Assembly (NCBI GenBank): GCA_966128725.1
Contig: CBHYLN010000033.1
Span: 1 to 41,833, forward strand
Direction: 5' to 3'
Length of the DNA: 41,833 bases
DNA from: JAFDZV01 sp966128725
GTDB lineage: Bacteria > Bacteroidota > Ignavibacteria > OLB7
In this document: piece after piece, positions 35,685-41,833 of the stretch
Layout of the letters: every line of letters starts with the position of its first letter
Position numbering within the stretch: position 1 is the stretch's first letter
Notes under the pieces: generated by a model
The model's input: the letters and a program-made list of their open reading frames with translations, nothing else
Databases searched by the model: none
What the model was told of the DNA's origin: nothing
Translations under genes and position numbers: made by a program

Positions 35685-36014
35685 TCAGTCGCGAAGGGCG
35701 TCAGCTTCGTCCAGATTGGTCGTGGCAAAACGCCGGCGCAGGGCTCGCACGATTGCAACGGACACAACCGCGTGGCATGCCGCCAGCACGGCGCCAAGGA
35801 TAGCGCCCGCCTGGCCGGTGAGCACGTGTGCCGGGCCACCGGTCCCGAAGCGTGAGAAGGCCACCATATCCACCGTTGCGGCCAGAAGCATCAGCTCGGT
35901 ACCGATAAGCACGAACAGCCCATCGCGGCGCGCGATCATCGCGTACAGCCCCGCACCGAAAAGCAGTGCGCCCACGGTAAGCATGTGTGGAAGGCCGATG
36001 GGTGGAATCTGCAT
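35685..36014 (-). CDS. nuoK: NADH-quinone oxidoreductase subunit K (divergent)
   Basis: 109 residues, three helices. MQIPPIGLPHMLTVGALLFGAGLYAMIARRDGLFVLIGTELM follows the NuoK pattern, and the TM2 Glu (E36 equivalent, in GTELM) is kept. The TM3 Glu (usually AAAEASIGLA) is missing: the segment reads LAACHAVVSVA. The C-terminus (RRRFATTNLDEADALRD) resembles the usual NLD.. ending. It is 22 bases after nuoJ and 22 before nuoL. The ATG at 36014 was chosen because upstream codons are not family-like. Confidence 0.88.
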   Translation of the reverse strand: MQIPPIGLPHMLTVGALLFGAGLYAMIARRDGLFVLIGTELMLLAATVDMVAFSRFGTGGPAHVLTGQAGAILGAVLAACHAVVSVAIVRALRRRFATTNLDEADALRD

Positions 36015-36036
36015 GGCGTTGGAATCCGCGTCAATC

Positions 36037-36576
36037 CTATTGTGGGGGCGCGGTGTTACTGATTGGATCGGCGCCGGAATGCCCGGCGCGCGCAACGAGC
36101 ACCGTGCCGGCAATCGCAACAAGCACCACGGCAAGCACCACGATGCCGACAAGGGCAAGGTCGCCGCCGAGGATCGCCGCAATGGTATCGATGCCGCCGG
36201 AAGCGGCCGGCTGTGTGTTAAGGGTTGCCGTGCGCCAGGCCGGGACGGTCCATGCAACGGTCGCGAGCACCGAAACTACAGCGATCGCGGCGATCATGGC
36301 CGGCAGCCGGCGGCGCGATGGCGTATCGGCAACCGCGCGCGGATTTGAGCCGCGCCCAGCCAGGCCCGCGCGCACCAGCGCCCACAGGCAGCCGGCGCCG
36401 GCAACAATTTCCACCAGTCCCACGGCGACCGCATCGTACGCAATGAACAGCGCGCCCACGGCAACAAACGCCGCAGCCAGCCCAATGCCTGCACGCACAA
36501 GCCCCTGCGCGGTGCTGGCAACCAGCACCGCGCCAATCAGGCAGGCCACAATGATGTAGAAGAGGGTATCGGACAT
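36037..36576 (-). CDS. nuoJ: NADH-quinone oxidoreductase subunit J (divergent)
   Basis: 179 residues, about five helices, starting MSDTLFYIIVACLIGAVLVA. Position (first before K-L-M-N) and topology identify NuoJ; sequence similarity is low. The TM3 region that normally reads VYAGAIMVLF with a pi-bulge is LVEIVAGAGCLWALV here, lacking the conserved Tyr. No nuoA-I genes are in the window, so the complete complex must be encoded elsewhere or the arm may serve another complex. First gene of the nuo block, about 70 bases after a small membrane protein gene. Confidence 0.75.
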   Translation of the reverse strand: MSDTLFYIIVACLIGAVLVASTAQGLVRAGIGLAAAFVAVGALFIAYDAVAVGLVEIVAGAGCLWALVRAGLAGRGSNPRAVADTPSRRRLPAMIAAIAVVSVLATVAWTVPAWRTATLNTQPAASGGIDTIAAILGGDLALVGIVVLAVVLVAIAGTVLVARAGHSGADPISNTAPPQ

Positions 36577-36648
36577 TGGTGAGCCGTGGATGCCGATGTT
36601 CGATCGTGACCCACGATGTGGGCCACCGCAGGCCGCGCCCGCGCGATG

Positions 36649-36951
36649 TTACTTGCCGAGCACGTCGAGCTTCTGCCGGAAGTGGCCGTACAGCTTGAAC
36701 AGCACGATCGACGAAAGGCCCAGCACCGCGGCGGCAATCAGCATGTAATGGCTGTTCGCGCCTCCGGCGCTGGAATACGGGAAGTAGATGATACCGAGCG
36801 CCAGGGCACCAACCGCGTTGAAGGCTCCCATGATGAGAAATCCGGTGGCCGGGCTGGTCTTCTTCTGCTTAGTCACGAATCGGTCCAGTTGGAAGTTGAT
36901 GATCGGGCTCCATGTGGCCCGGGAGAGAGGGACCGTGCCGAGGCCGGGCAT
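36649..36951 (-). CDS. Small two-helix membrane protein, unknown
   Basis: About 100 residues (a start at 36990 would add 13). A soluble N-terminal part (RATWSPIINFQLDRFVTKQKKT) is followed by two hydrophobic helices (FLIMGAFNAVGALALGIIYF and YMLIAAAVLGLSSIVLF) and a short basic tail. No family recognised. It lies on the same strand directly before nuoJKLMN and could be an accessory factor or simply a neighbour. Confidence 0.55.
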   Translation of the reverse strand: MPGLGTVPLSRATWSPIINFQLDRFVTKQKKTSPATGFLIMGAFNAVGALALGIIYFPYSSAGGANSHYMLIAAAVLGLSSIVLFKLYGHFRQKLDVLGK

Positions 36952-37066
36952 GGGCGCCGGCCTGCGTTGCACAGTGTACTGCACCGGCAATTATACGAAC
37001 CGTGGAAGCCGCATCAAATCAGAAGAAGCGGCGCGTTGCCGTTCGTTGCAGCCAGGCCACAAAAAA

Positions 37067-37098
37067 GCCCGGGCCGATCACAGTGGATCGGCCCGGGC
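37067..37098 (-). terminator. Rho-independent terminator of rpsA
   Basis: Perfect 13-bp stem GCCCGGGCCGATC / GATCGGCCCGGGC with a 6-nt loop. On the minus strand it is followed by six T. It lies 26 bases past the rpsA stop. Confidence 0.95.
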
Positions 37099-37124
37099 AT
37101 ACTCAGATTGCGTTACCGCTGATC

Positions 37125-38987
37125 TCAGCCGTTGGCTTCGTCGCCGGCGGCCTCGGTTGCCTCGGCGGCAACGGGTTCGGTGGCAACCGGCTCGCTGGCC
37201 ACGGCCTCATCGGCCACTGGTTCGCTGGCAGCCGATTCATCGGCCGGATGCTCCTCGATATCGGCATCGGGCACAATGATCTCCGCAACGCCGGCCGGGG
37301 CCGACTGCGGAACCGGGTGCAGACGGTAGTACTCCTCCTGCGCCTCCGGACCCTTCGTCTTCAAGGCCTCGACAACCGAAAGCACGATCTTCTTGGCTTC
37401 CTTGTCGAACTCGATGACCTTCAGCGGCAGGTTGTCGCCCACGCGGAAGTAGCTGGCGATGCTCTTGACCGGAGCAAACGCGAGCTGCGAGGTCGGCACG
37501 AATCCGTCGACACCGTGCGGCAGCTCAACCACCACACCCTTGTCGATGATGCGGACGATCTTGCCCTCGGTCTCCGAGCCCACGCGATACTCGTCGGTGA
37601 ACTCCTCCCACGGGTTCGGGGTCACCTGCTTGTGGCCCAGCGAGATACGACGCTGTGCGGCGTCGATGCCGAGAATGAGCACCGGAAGTTCCTGGCCCTT
37701 CTTCACCATCTCGCCCGGATGGCGCAGCTTCTTGGTCCAGCTCAGGTCGCTGATGTGCACAAGGCCATCAACGCCCGGCTCGAGCTCAACAAACACGCCG
37801 AAGTTGGCGAGGTTGCGAACGATGCCGGTGTGGATCGAGCCCACCGGATACTTCTGCAACAGCGCATCCCACGGGTCCGGATCCAACTGCTTCATGCCAA
37901 GGGAGATCTTCTTCTCGCCCTTGTCCACGTTCAGCACCTGCACGTCGACCATCTGGCCCAGCGAGACCATCTGCGACGGATGCTTGATGTGCTGCGTCCA
38001 CGACATTTCGGAGATGTGGATCAGGCCCTCGATGCCACGCTCGAGCTCGACGAACGCACCGTAGTCGGTAAGCGACACGACCTTGCCGGCAAGGCGCTGG
38101 CCAACGGTGAGCTTCTGCTCGATGTTCTCCCACGGATGCGGCGTAAGCTGCTTGAGGCCCAACGAGATGCGGCGACGCTCCTCGTCGAAGTCCAGCACGA
38201 CCACGTTGATGGTCTCGTCCAGCTTGACCACTTCCGACGGATGGTTGACACGACCCCACGAGAGATCGGTGATGTGCACCAGGCCGTCGACGCCGCCGAG
38301 ATCGACGAACACGCCGAAGTCGGTAATGGCCTTGACAACGCCCTCGAGCACGAGGCCCTTCTCCAGCTTGGCGAGAATCTCCTCGCGCTGGCCGGCGAGG
38401 TTCTCTTCCAAGAGAATCTTGTGCGAGACAACGACGTTTTCGTTCGGGTGATTGATCTTCACCACGCGGACGTCCATCTCACGATTGATAAGCGCGTCGA
38501 AATCGCGAACCGGGCGGACGTCGACCTGCGAACCGGGGAGGAAGGCCTCCACGCCGATGAGGTCCACAACCAAACCGCCCTTGATCCGGCGGACAACCTT
38601 GGCCTTGAGAACGTCCTGCGTCTCGTAGGCCTTCACAATCCGCTCCCAGATCCGCATGAAGTCCGCACGCTTGCGGCTGAGGATCAGCTTGCCGTCGGAG
38701 TCCTCCACCTTTTCGAGATACACCTCGACCTCGTCACCGGGCTTCAGGTCCTCAATGTTGTTGAACTCGTTGCGCGGCAGCACTCCTTCGGACTTGAAAC
38801 CGATATCAATCGAAACTTCGTTATCGGTTATCTGAACGACACGCCCCTTGACGATCTCATGTTCGGTGATCTCGCCGAGCGTCCCCTCGTACATTTTTAC
38901 CAGATCCGCATACTCAGCGGATGAGTAGTCGCTGTCGCGTTCGAAGCGCGAAACCTTGGTCCTGGTCGAGAGAATCCCTTCAGGCAT
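37125..38987 (-). CDS. rpsA: 30S ribosomal protein S1
   Basis: 620 residues. Six S1 RNA-binding domains follow one another (for example GRVVQITDNEVSIDIGFKSEG, GVVKAITDFGVFVDLGGVDG, GKVVSLTDYGAFVELERGIEG, GIVRNLANFGVFVELEPGVDG), with the repeated ISLGxKQL.P.PW linker. It binds mRNA leaders on the 30S subunit and matters most for mRNAs with poor Shine-Dalgarno sequences, as in this lineage. The C-terminal tail is an Ala/Glu/Pro/Val repeat (SEPVADEAVASEPVATEPVA) of low complexity beyond the usual length. Start ATG 38987 has AGGAG 5-6 bases upstream, one of the clearest ribosome-binding sites here. Own promoter and strong terminator: monocistronic. Confidence 0.97.
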   Translation of the reverse strand: MPEGILSTRTKVSRFERDSDYSSAEYADLVKMYEGTLGEITEHEIVKGRVVQITDNEVSIDIGFKSEGVLPRNEFNNIEDLKPGDEVEVYLEKVEDSDGKLILSRKRADFMRIWERIVKAYETQDVLKAKVVRRIKGGLVVDLIGVEAFLPGSQVDVRPVRDFDALINREMDVRVVKINHPNENVVVSHKILLEENLAGQREEILAKLEKGLVLEGVVKAITDFGVFVDLGGVDGLVHITDLSWGRVNHPSEVVKLDETINVVVLDFDEERRRISLGLKQLTPHPWENIEQKLTVGQRLAGKVVSLTDYGAFVELERGIEGLIHISEMSWTQHIKHPSQMVSLGQMVDVQVLNVDKGEKKISLGMKQLDPDPWDALLQKYPVGSIHTGIVRNLANFGVFVELEPGVDGLVHISDLSWTKKLRHPGEMVKKGQELPVLILGIDAAQRRISLGHKQVTPNPWEEFTDEYRVGSETEGKIVRIIDKGVVVELPHGVDGFVPTSQLAFAPVKSIASYFRVGDNLPLKVIEFDKEAKKIVLSVVEALKTKGPEAQEEYYRLHPVPQSAPAGVAEIIVPDADIEEHPADESAASEPVADEAVASEPVATEPVAAEATEAAGDEANG

Positions 38988-39315
38988 GATTGCTCCTGTA
39001 GTTGTGACACATACCCGTAACTGCCCGATCGAATGAACGCTGTCCTTTCGAATGAAGCCAAAACCAGCGATCGAATCGTTATCTCCGTTCAACCTGGCTG
39101 CCGTATTCCGCAGGCCCATCACGGCTGGTGCGGCGGCGAACAGAGCGATTCAGCGTCGGTTCGGTTCCCCTTGACGCGGCGGAGGTGTATTCTGTGTGCA
39201 CCTCACGTCCACAAGGGCGGGTAAAGGTATTGGAAAAGTGAAAGAATACTGTTCAACGGCAGCCGTTGGCTCCCCCCTCTGAAATCGGCCATGAGTCATG
39301 GTTCATTTTCGGGGA
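38988..39315 (-). promoter_or_regulatory. Long structured 5' leader of rpsA
   Basis: About 330 nt between the predicted start of transcription and the rpsA ATG. It contains hairpins CAACGG-CTG-CCGTTG (39254-39268) and GAGGTG/CACCTC (39182-39204), and two copies of ATTCGATCG (39030 and 39070 regions). No credible gene is seen in it. S1 genes are often autoregulated through their leaders, so this is a candidate control region. Confidence 0.4.
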
Positions 39316-39321
39316 AGACTG

Positions 39322-39354
39322 CAAAGATACTACTGTGTGGATAAAACAGGCAAA
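39322..39354 (-). promoter_or_regulatory. Bacteroidota-type promoter of rpsA
   Basis: Minus strand: TTTG (39351-39354), 21-nt spacer, TATCTTTG (39322-39329), the same -7 sequence and spacing as the tRNA promoter at 5756. It points toward rpsA. Confidence 0.65.
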
Positions 39355-39528
39355 TCGTTGCGGAGTTGTTGTATATGCCCAAATTCTCTCCGTCGCGGGC
39401 AGGTTCCGGGGTGTGCATCCCCGCCGGGGGCCTGCCTGCTGGCCCGCAACCCGCCCGGCACGGCCGCCACGCCACTCACACCCGGAAACGGCATACAAAC
39501 GATTACGGAAGGAGATCCCCCATGCTTT

Positions 39529-39543
39529 TGCAAATGATTTGCA
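39529..39543. promoter_or_regulatory. Fur-family operator (7-1-7 palindrome)
   Basis: TGCAAATGATTTGCA is a perfect 7-1-7 inverted repeat, the standard geometry of Fur/Zur/PerR boxes. It lies 21 bases before the fur-family ATG, with TTTTG overlapping its left side and TAGTTTG just right, close to promoter elements. Autoregulation of the regulator-MerC operon is likely. Confidence 0.65.
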
Positions 39544-39564
39544 TCTGCGTAGTTTGTTGGCCCT

Positions 39565-39996
39565 ATGTCGAACCAGACTGATCCCGTCAACCTCGATTCC
39601 GCGCTTCGCGAGCAGGGCTTGCGCGTTACGTCGGCCCGGCGCCGCGTGTTCGAGCTGTTGCATGCGCGCAACGAACCGCTTTCGGCCGCCGGCCTGGAAT
39701 CCGGGTTGCGCGAATGTGGGGACGCGATCGATCTGGTGACGGTGTACAGAACGCTGGAAACACTGGAGCGTTGCGGATTGGTGGCGCGGGTGGATCGCCT
39801 GGCCGACGGCTGGCGTTACACGGTTCGGAATCGCCATCACGCACACTCAATCGTCTGCTCGGAGTGCGGCGACACCGCCCCACTGGATGTATGCGGTCTG
39901 AAACGCATGGAGCAGGAGCTGGAACAGACAACCGGTTTTTCAAACATCAGCCACGCGCTGCAATTCTACGGCACCTGCCCCGGCTGCAGGAAGTAG
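39565..39996 (+). CDS. Fur-family metal regulator (Zur- or Fur-like)
   Basis: 143 residues. The winged-helix part (LRVTSARRRVFELLHARNEPLSAA ... LVTVYRTLETLERCGLV) is followed by a dimerisation domain with HHAH (91-94) and two CxxC pairs, CSEC (C98, C101) and CPGC (C138, C141), forming the structural zinc site. It represses target genes when metal-bound. Loss of one His of the usual HxHxH and the pairing with a His-rich MerC-like protein make zinc (Zur) somewhat more likely than iron, but this is inference. It is the first gene of a two-gene operon; the next starts 10 bases later. A perfect 7-1-7 palindrome sits just upstream. Confidence 0.88.
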   Translation: MSNQTDPVNLDSALREQGLRVTSARRRVFELLHARNEPLSAAGLESGLRECGDAIDLVTVYRTLETLERCGLVARVDRLADGWRYTVRNRHHAHSIVCSECGDTAPLDVCGLKRMEQELEQTTGFSNISHALQFYGTCPGCRK

Positions 39997-40006
39997 CAAA
40001 CCATAT

Positions 40007-40501
40007 ATGTTGCACCATTCCCCACGATATCAACGGCTGCTGGATCGGTTCGGCGTCTCCGCCTCCACGATCTGCGCCATCCATTGCGCGGCGATGCCCT
40101 TTGTTATCAGCATCCTGCCGGCGATCGGCCTGGGATTCCTGGGCGGCCACCTGTTCGAACTGATCATGATCGGCACGTCGATCTCGATCGCCGCCATCAG
40201 CCTGGGCAGCTCGTACCGCGTGCATCGGCGATTGAACCCATTGATGATGATGGTCTCCGGCGCGCTGTTGCTGGTGTTCAACTTCGTGGGGCACGAATCG
40301 CATACCGAACTTGCCGAAACGCTCCATCCCTACCTGGCCGCGTTCGCCGGCCTGATGATCGCCAGCGCGCACTGGCTCAACATGCGGTTGTGCAAGCAGT
40401 GTGATGCATGCGATCACTCGCACGATCACGACGAAGCCGAGCATCAGGCGCACGATCACCATCACGCCACGACGCCCGAATACGAAGAGGTTGGCGCCTA
40501 G
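40007..40501 (+). CDS. MerC-domain membrane protein with His-rich tail
   Basis: 164 residues. The N-terminal DRFGVSASTICAIHCAAMPFVISILP fits the MerC family (paired Cys, C23 and C27, at the first helix). Four hydrophobic helices follow. The C-terminal tail is metal-binding in composition: KQCDACDHSHDHDEAEHQAHDHHH. MerC proteins are known for mercury uptake, but chromosomal members next to Zur/Fur genes are thought to handle other metals. Co-transcription with a Fur-family regulator, and no mer genes nearby, suggest zinc or a similar ion. Direction of transport is unknown. The stop is 6 bases before repeat copy C. Confidence 0.8.
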   Translation: MLHHSPRYQRLLDRFGVSASTICAIHCAAMPFVISILPAIGLGFLGGHLFELIMIGTSISIAAISLGSSYRVHRRLNPLMMMVSGALLLVFNFVGHESHTELAETLHPYLAAFAGLMIASAHWLNMRLCKQCDACDHSHDHDEAEHQAHDHHHATTPEYEEVGA

Positions 40502-40507
40502 GGGCCA

Positions 40508-40655
40508 GTTGAAATACCCAAAAGCCCTCGGACTGTTCAACAACAGTCAGCTGCAAGGCGGCCAAACGGACGCGAATGAGGCGTCCTTCCGGACGTCGCA
40601 GTGAGCGGACGTGAAGGCCAACGCAGCAGATGGCGTTGTTCAACAGTCTGCTAGG
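40508..40655 (+). repeat. Dispersed 148-bp repeat, copy C
   Basis: Best preserved copy. Near-terminal inverted repeats GACTGTTCAACAAC (40531-40544) and GTTGTTCAACAGTC (40635-40648) match at 13 of 14 positions. It aligns end to end with copy A. It lies between the convergent merC-like gene and the gene at 40640, whose stop codon falls inside the right inverted repeat. Confidence 0.85.
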
Positions 40656-41833
40656 GGCGCCGGCCAGCAAGGCAGATGATTCCCTCGTGTCAATTGCCCC
40701 GGCGCCGCTCCCGCCGATACACAGGCCCAACGCGCGGGCTGCTGCCCGGCCGGTGCGCCATCAAGCGACAGAAGCTCGGCCAGCGGGTAGGTAATCTCCA
40801 GCAACGCGCCGCCACCCGGCCGCAACCACACCTCCACCGCGCTGTCGGCAACCACGAACGTATCCAGCGGAACACGGGCGACGTTCCAAAGCGGAAGCCG
40901 GGTTGTGTCGGCCGCGATCTCGCGCACGCGCACCACCTGCCTGCGCCAGTGGGCGGCACGCCCCAGATTCAATTGCACAACCACCCGCCGCGACTCCGCC
41001 AGCGAATCCATCCGCGCACCTTCCTGCCCACCGGCCGCGATATCGCCTGGCCGCTCGAAACATCGCCGGTTAACAACATAGATATGGTCGGCGTCGCGCA
41101 GCGTATCGCGCGCTCCGGCAGCGGTGTAGCCGGGCGTGCGCTGAAACAACCCCAGCTCAACGTACGTGCGCTCCGGGGGATCGGCCACGCCGGCGCGGGA
41201 GTAGGCGCGCACGCCGCGCACGATCTCGGCTTGCGGTAGCGGCCGCGCCGGCACCTGGCCTGGATCGGTGTGCGGCCCGCTCGTGGTCGCATGCATGCTG
41301 TACGAATCGCGCCACCGCAACCGCGCAAGTTCCGGCCCAATCCGGGCCAGCCAACGATTGATCCACTTCAGCTCGCGCGTGCGAACGCCGTACCCCAGAT
41401 AGAAATCCGGGAACAACACACGGGGTGTTCCTTCGGGATATCGCGGCGTGGGAACGTTGTCGGTTAGGGCGAACGTATCGGCGCGATCCAGCAGCGTATC
41501 GGCGGTGTACGGCCCGTTGGATCCCCAGGAATCATTCGAGCCAATCCACAGCGCGGGATTCGCCGGCGAGCGATACAGGTGATTGGTATAGTTGCCAAGC
41601 CAGTAATAATGGACGCCTCGCGCGCCATAGGCCAGCGACAGGTTCACCATCGCCCGCAGCTCGGCGGCTTCCGGCGCATGGCTCATCAGCGTATCCAGCG
41701 GATCGCCGGCCGCACGCACGCGCAGATGCAGTTCGCATGTGGTGAACACCGTGGCAATCATTCGGCGCCCGGTAGCGGGCGAGGCCTCGGCCGCGTCGCC
41801 CAGGCGGGTAACGGTGCCCCGGCACCAGCGCCC
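40640..41833 (-). CDS. Unknown large protein, 5' end beyond window
   Basis: The frame is open to the window edge (starts ..GRWCRGTVTRLGDAAEASPATGRR), so the N-terminus is missing; at least 397 residues are visible. Segments such as ELRAMVNLSLAYGARGVHYYWLGNYTN and ELKWINRWLARIGPELARLRW look like the core of a TIM-barrel-type, glycosidase-like fold. They are followed by a beta-rich part (YVELGLFQRTPGY, HIYVVNRRCFE, LPLWNVARVPLDTFVVADSAVEVWL, GGGALLEITYPLAELL). The last 15-20 residues run into repeat copy C and the TGA lies in its inverted repeat, so the native C-terminus may have been altered. No catalytic residues can be assigned. Confidence 0.6.
   Translation of the reverse strand, partial: GRWCRGTVTRLGDAAEASPATGRRMIATVFTTCELHLRVRAAGDPLDTLMSHAPEAAELRAMVNLSLAYGARGVHYYWLGNYTNHLYRSPANPALWIGSNDSWGSNGPYTADTLLDRADTFALTDNVPTPRYPEGTPRVLFPDFYLGYGVRTRELKWINRWLARIGPELARLRWRDSYSMHATTSGPHTDPGQVPARPLPQAEIVRGVRAYSRAGVADPPERTYVELGLFQRTPGYTAAGARDTLRDADHIYVVNRRCFERPGDIAAGGQEGARMDSLAESRRVVVQLNLGRAAHWRRQVVRVREIAADTTRLPLWNVARVPLDTFVVADSAVEVWLRPGGGALLEITYPLAELLSLDGAPAGQQPARWACVSAGAAPGQLTRGNHLPCWPAPLADC

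Overview
The window looks like a chromosomal segment from a GC-rich member of the Bacteroidota/Chlorobiota (FCB) lineage, possibly a Kapabacteria- or Ignavibacteria-like organism. Three kinds of evidence agree. (1) Type IX secretion (T9SS) genes: a PorV-family outer-membrane protein, a PorL/GldL-PorM/GldM-like pair, and a secreted protease with a T9SS-like C-terminal domain. (2) Several promoters fit the Bacteroidota consensus TTTG-N19/21-TAnnTTTG (upstream of tRNA-Ala, rpsA, the patatin gene and the 23.7 kb module). (3) Shine-Dalgarno sequences are generally weak. The exact phylum is an inference.

Layout. 0-6 kb, minus strand: metalloprotease, alaS, def, then tRNA-Ala and tRNA-Asp with a terminator. 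5.9-9.7 kb, plus strand: a two-gene flavoprotein/Fe-S module (GltD-like plus PyrK-like, NfnB/NfnA-type). 9.8-12.4 kb: a lipoprotein convergent with cdsA, a 148-bp dispersed repeat, and a zinc-ribbon DUF2007-like gene. 12.5-18.0 kb, plus strand: a tight five-gene envelope operon starting with the PorL/PorM-like pair, followed by two exported beta-rich proteins and a small membrane protein. 18.0-23.3 kb: a partial second repeat copy, mltG, a divergent TPR protein, porV and a sugar-nucleotide-type epimerase.

23.4-25.6 kb is a lower-GC island. It has its own promoter and an overlapping gene pair (a 372-aa unknown and a HicA-like small protein), and it is flanked by possible gene remnants. 25.6-30.0 kb is one very large patatin-like gene whose catalytic Ser and Asp are separated by a long polytopic membrane region. 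30.2-36.6 kb is nuoJKLMN on the minus strand, the distal membrane arm of respiratory complex I. By hand alignment, several of the buried Glu/Lys residues normally used for proton translocation are missing in K, L, M and N.

37.1-39.3 kb: rpsA with a strong terminator and a leader of about 330 nt. 39.5-40.5 kb: a Fur/Zur-family regulator and a His-tailed MerC-like transporter behind a perfect 7-1-7 palindrome. 40.5-41.8 kb: the third repeat copy and an exported-type protein cut by the window edge.

Functionally the segment is mostly housekeeping (translation, envelope, respiration) with T9SS parts scattered among it. The least explained items are the divergent complex I arm, the five-gene PorLM operon, the interrupted patatin, the HicA-like pair and the dispersed repeat family. 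No CRISPR array, rRNA, integrase or transposase was seen.
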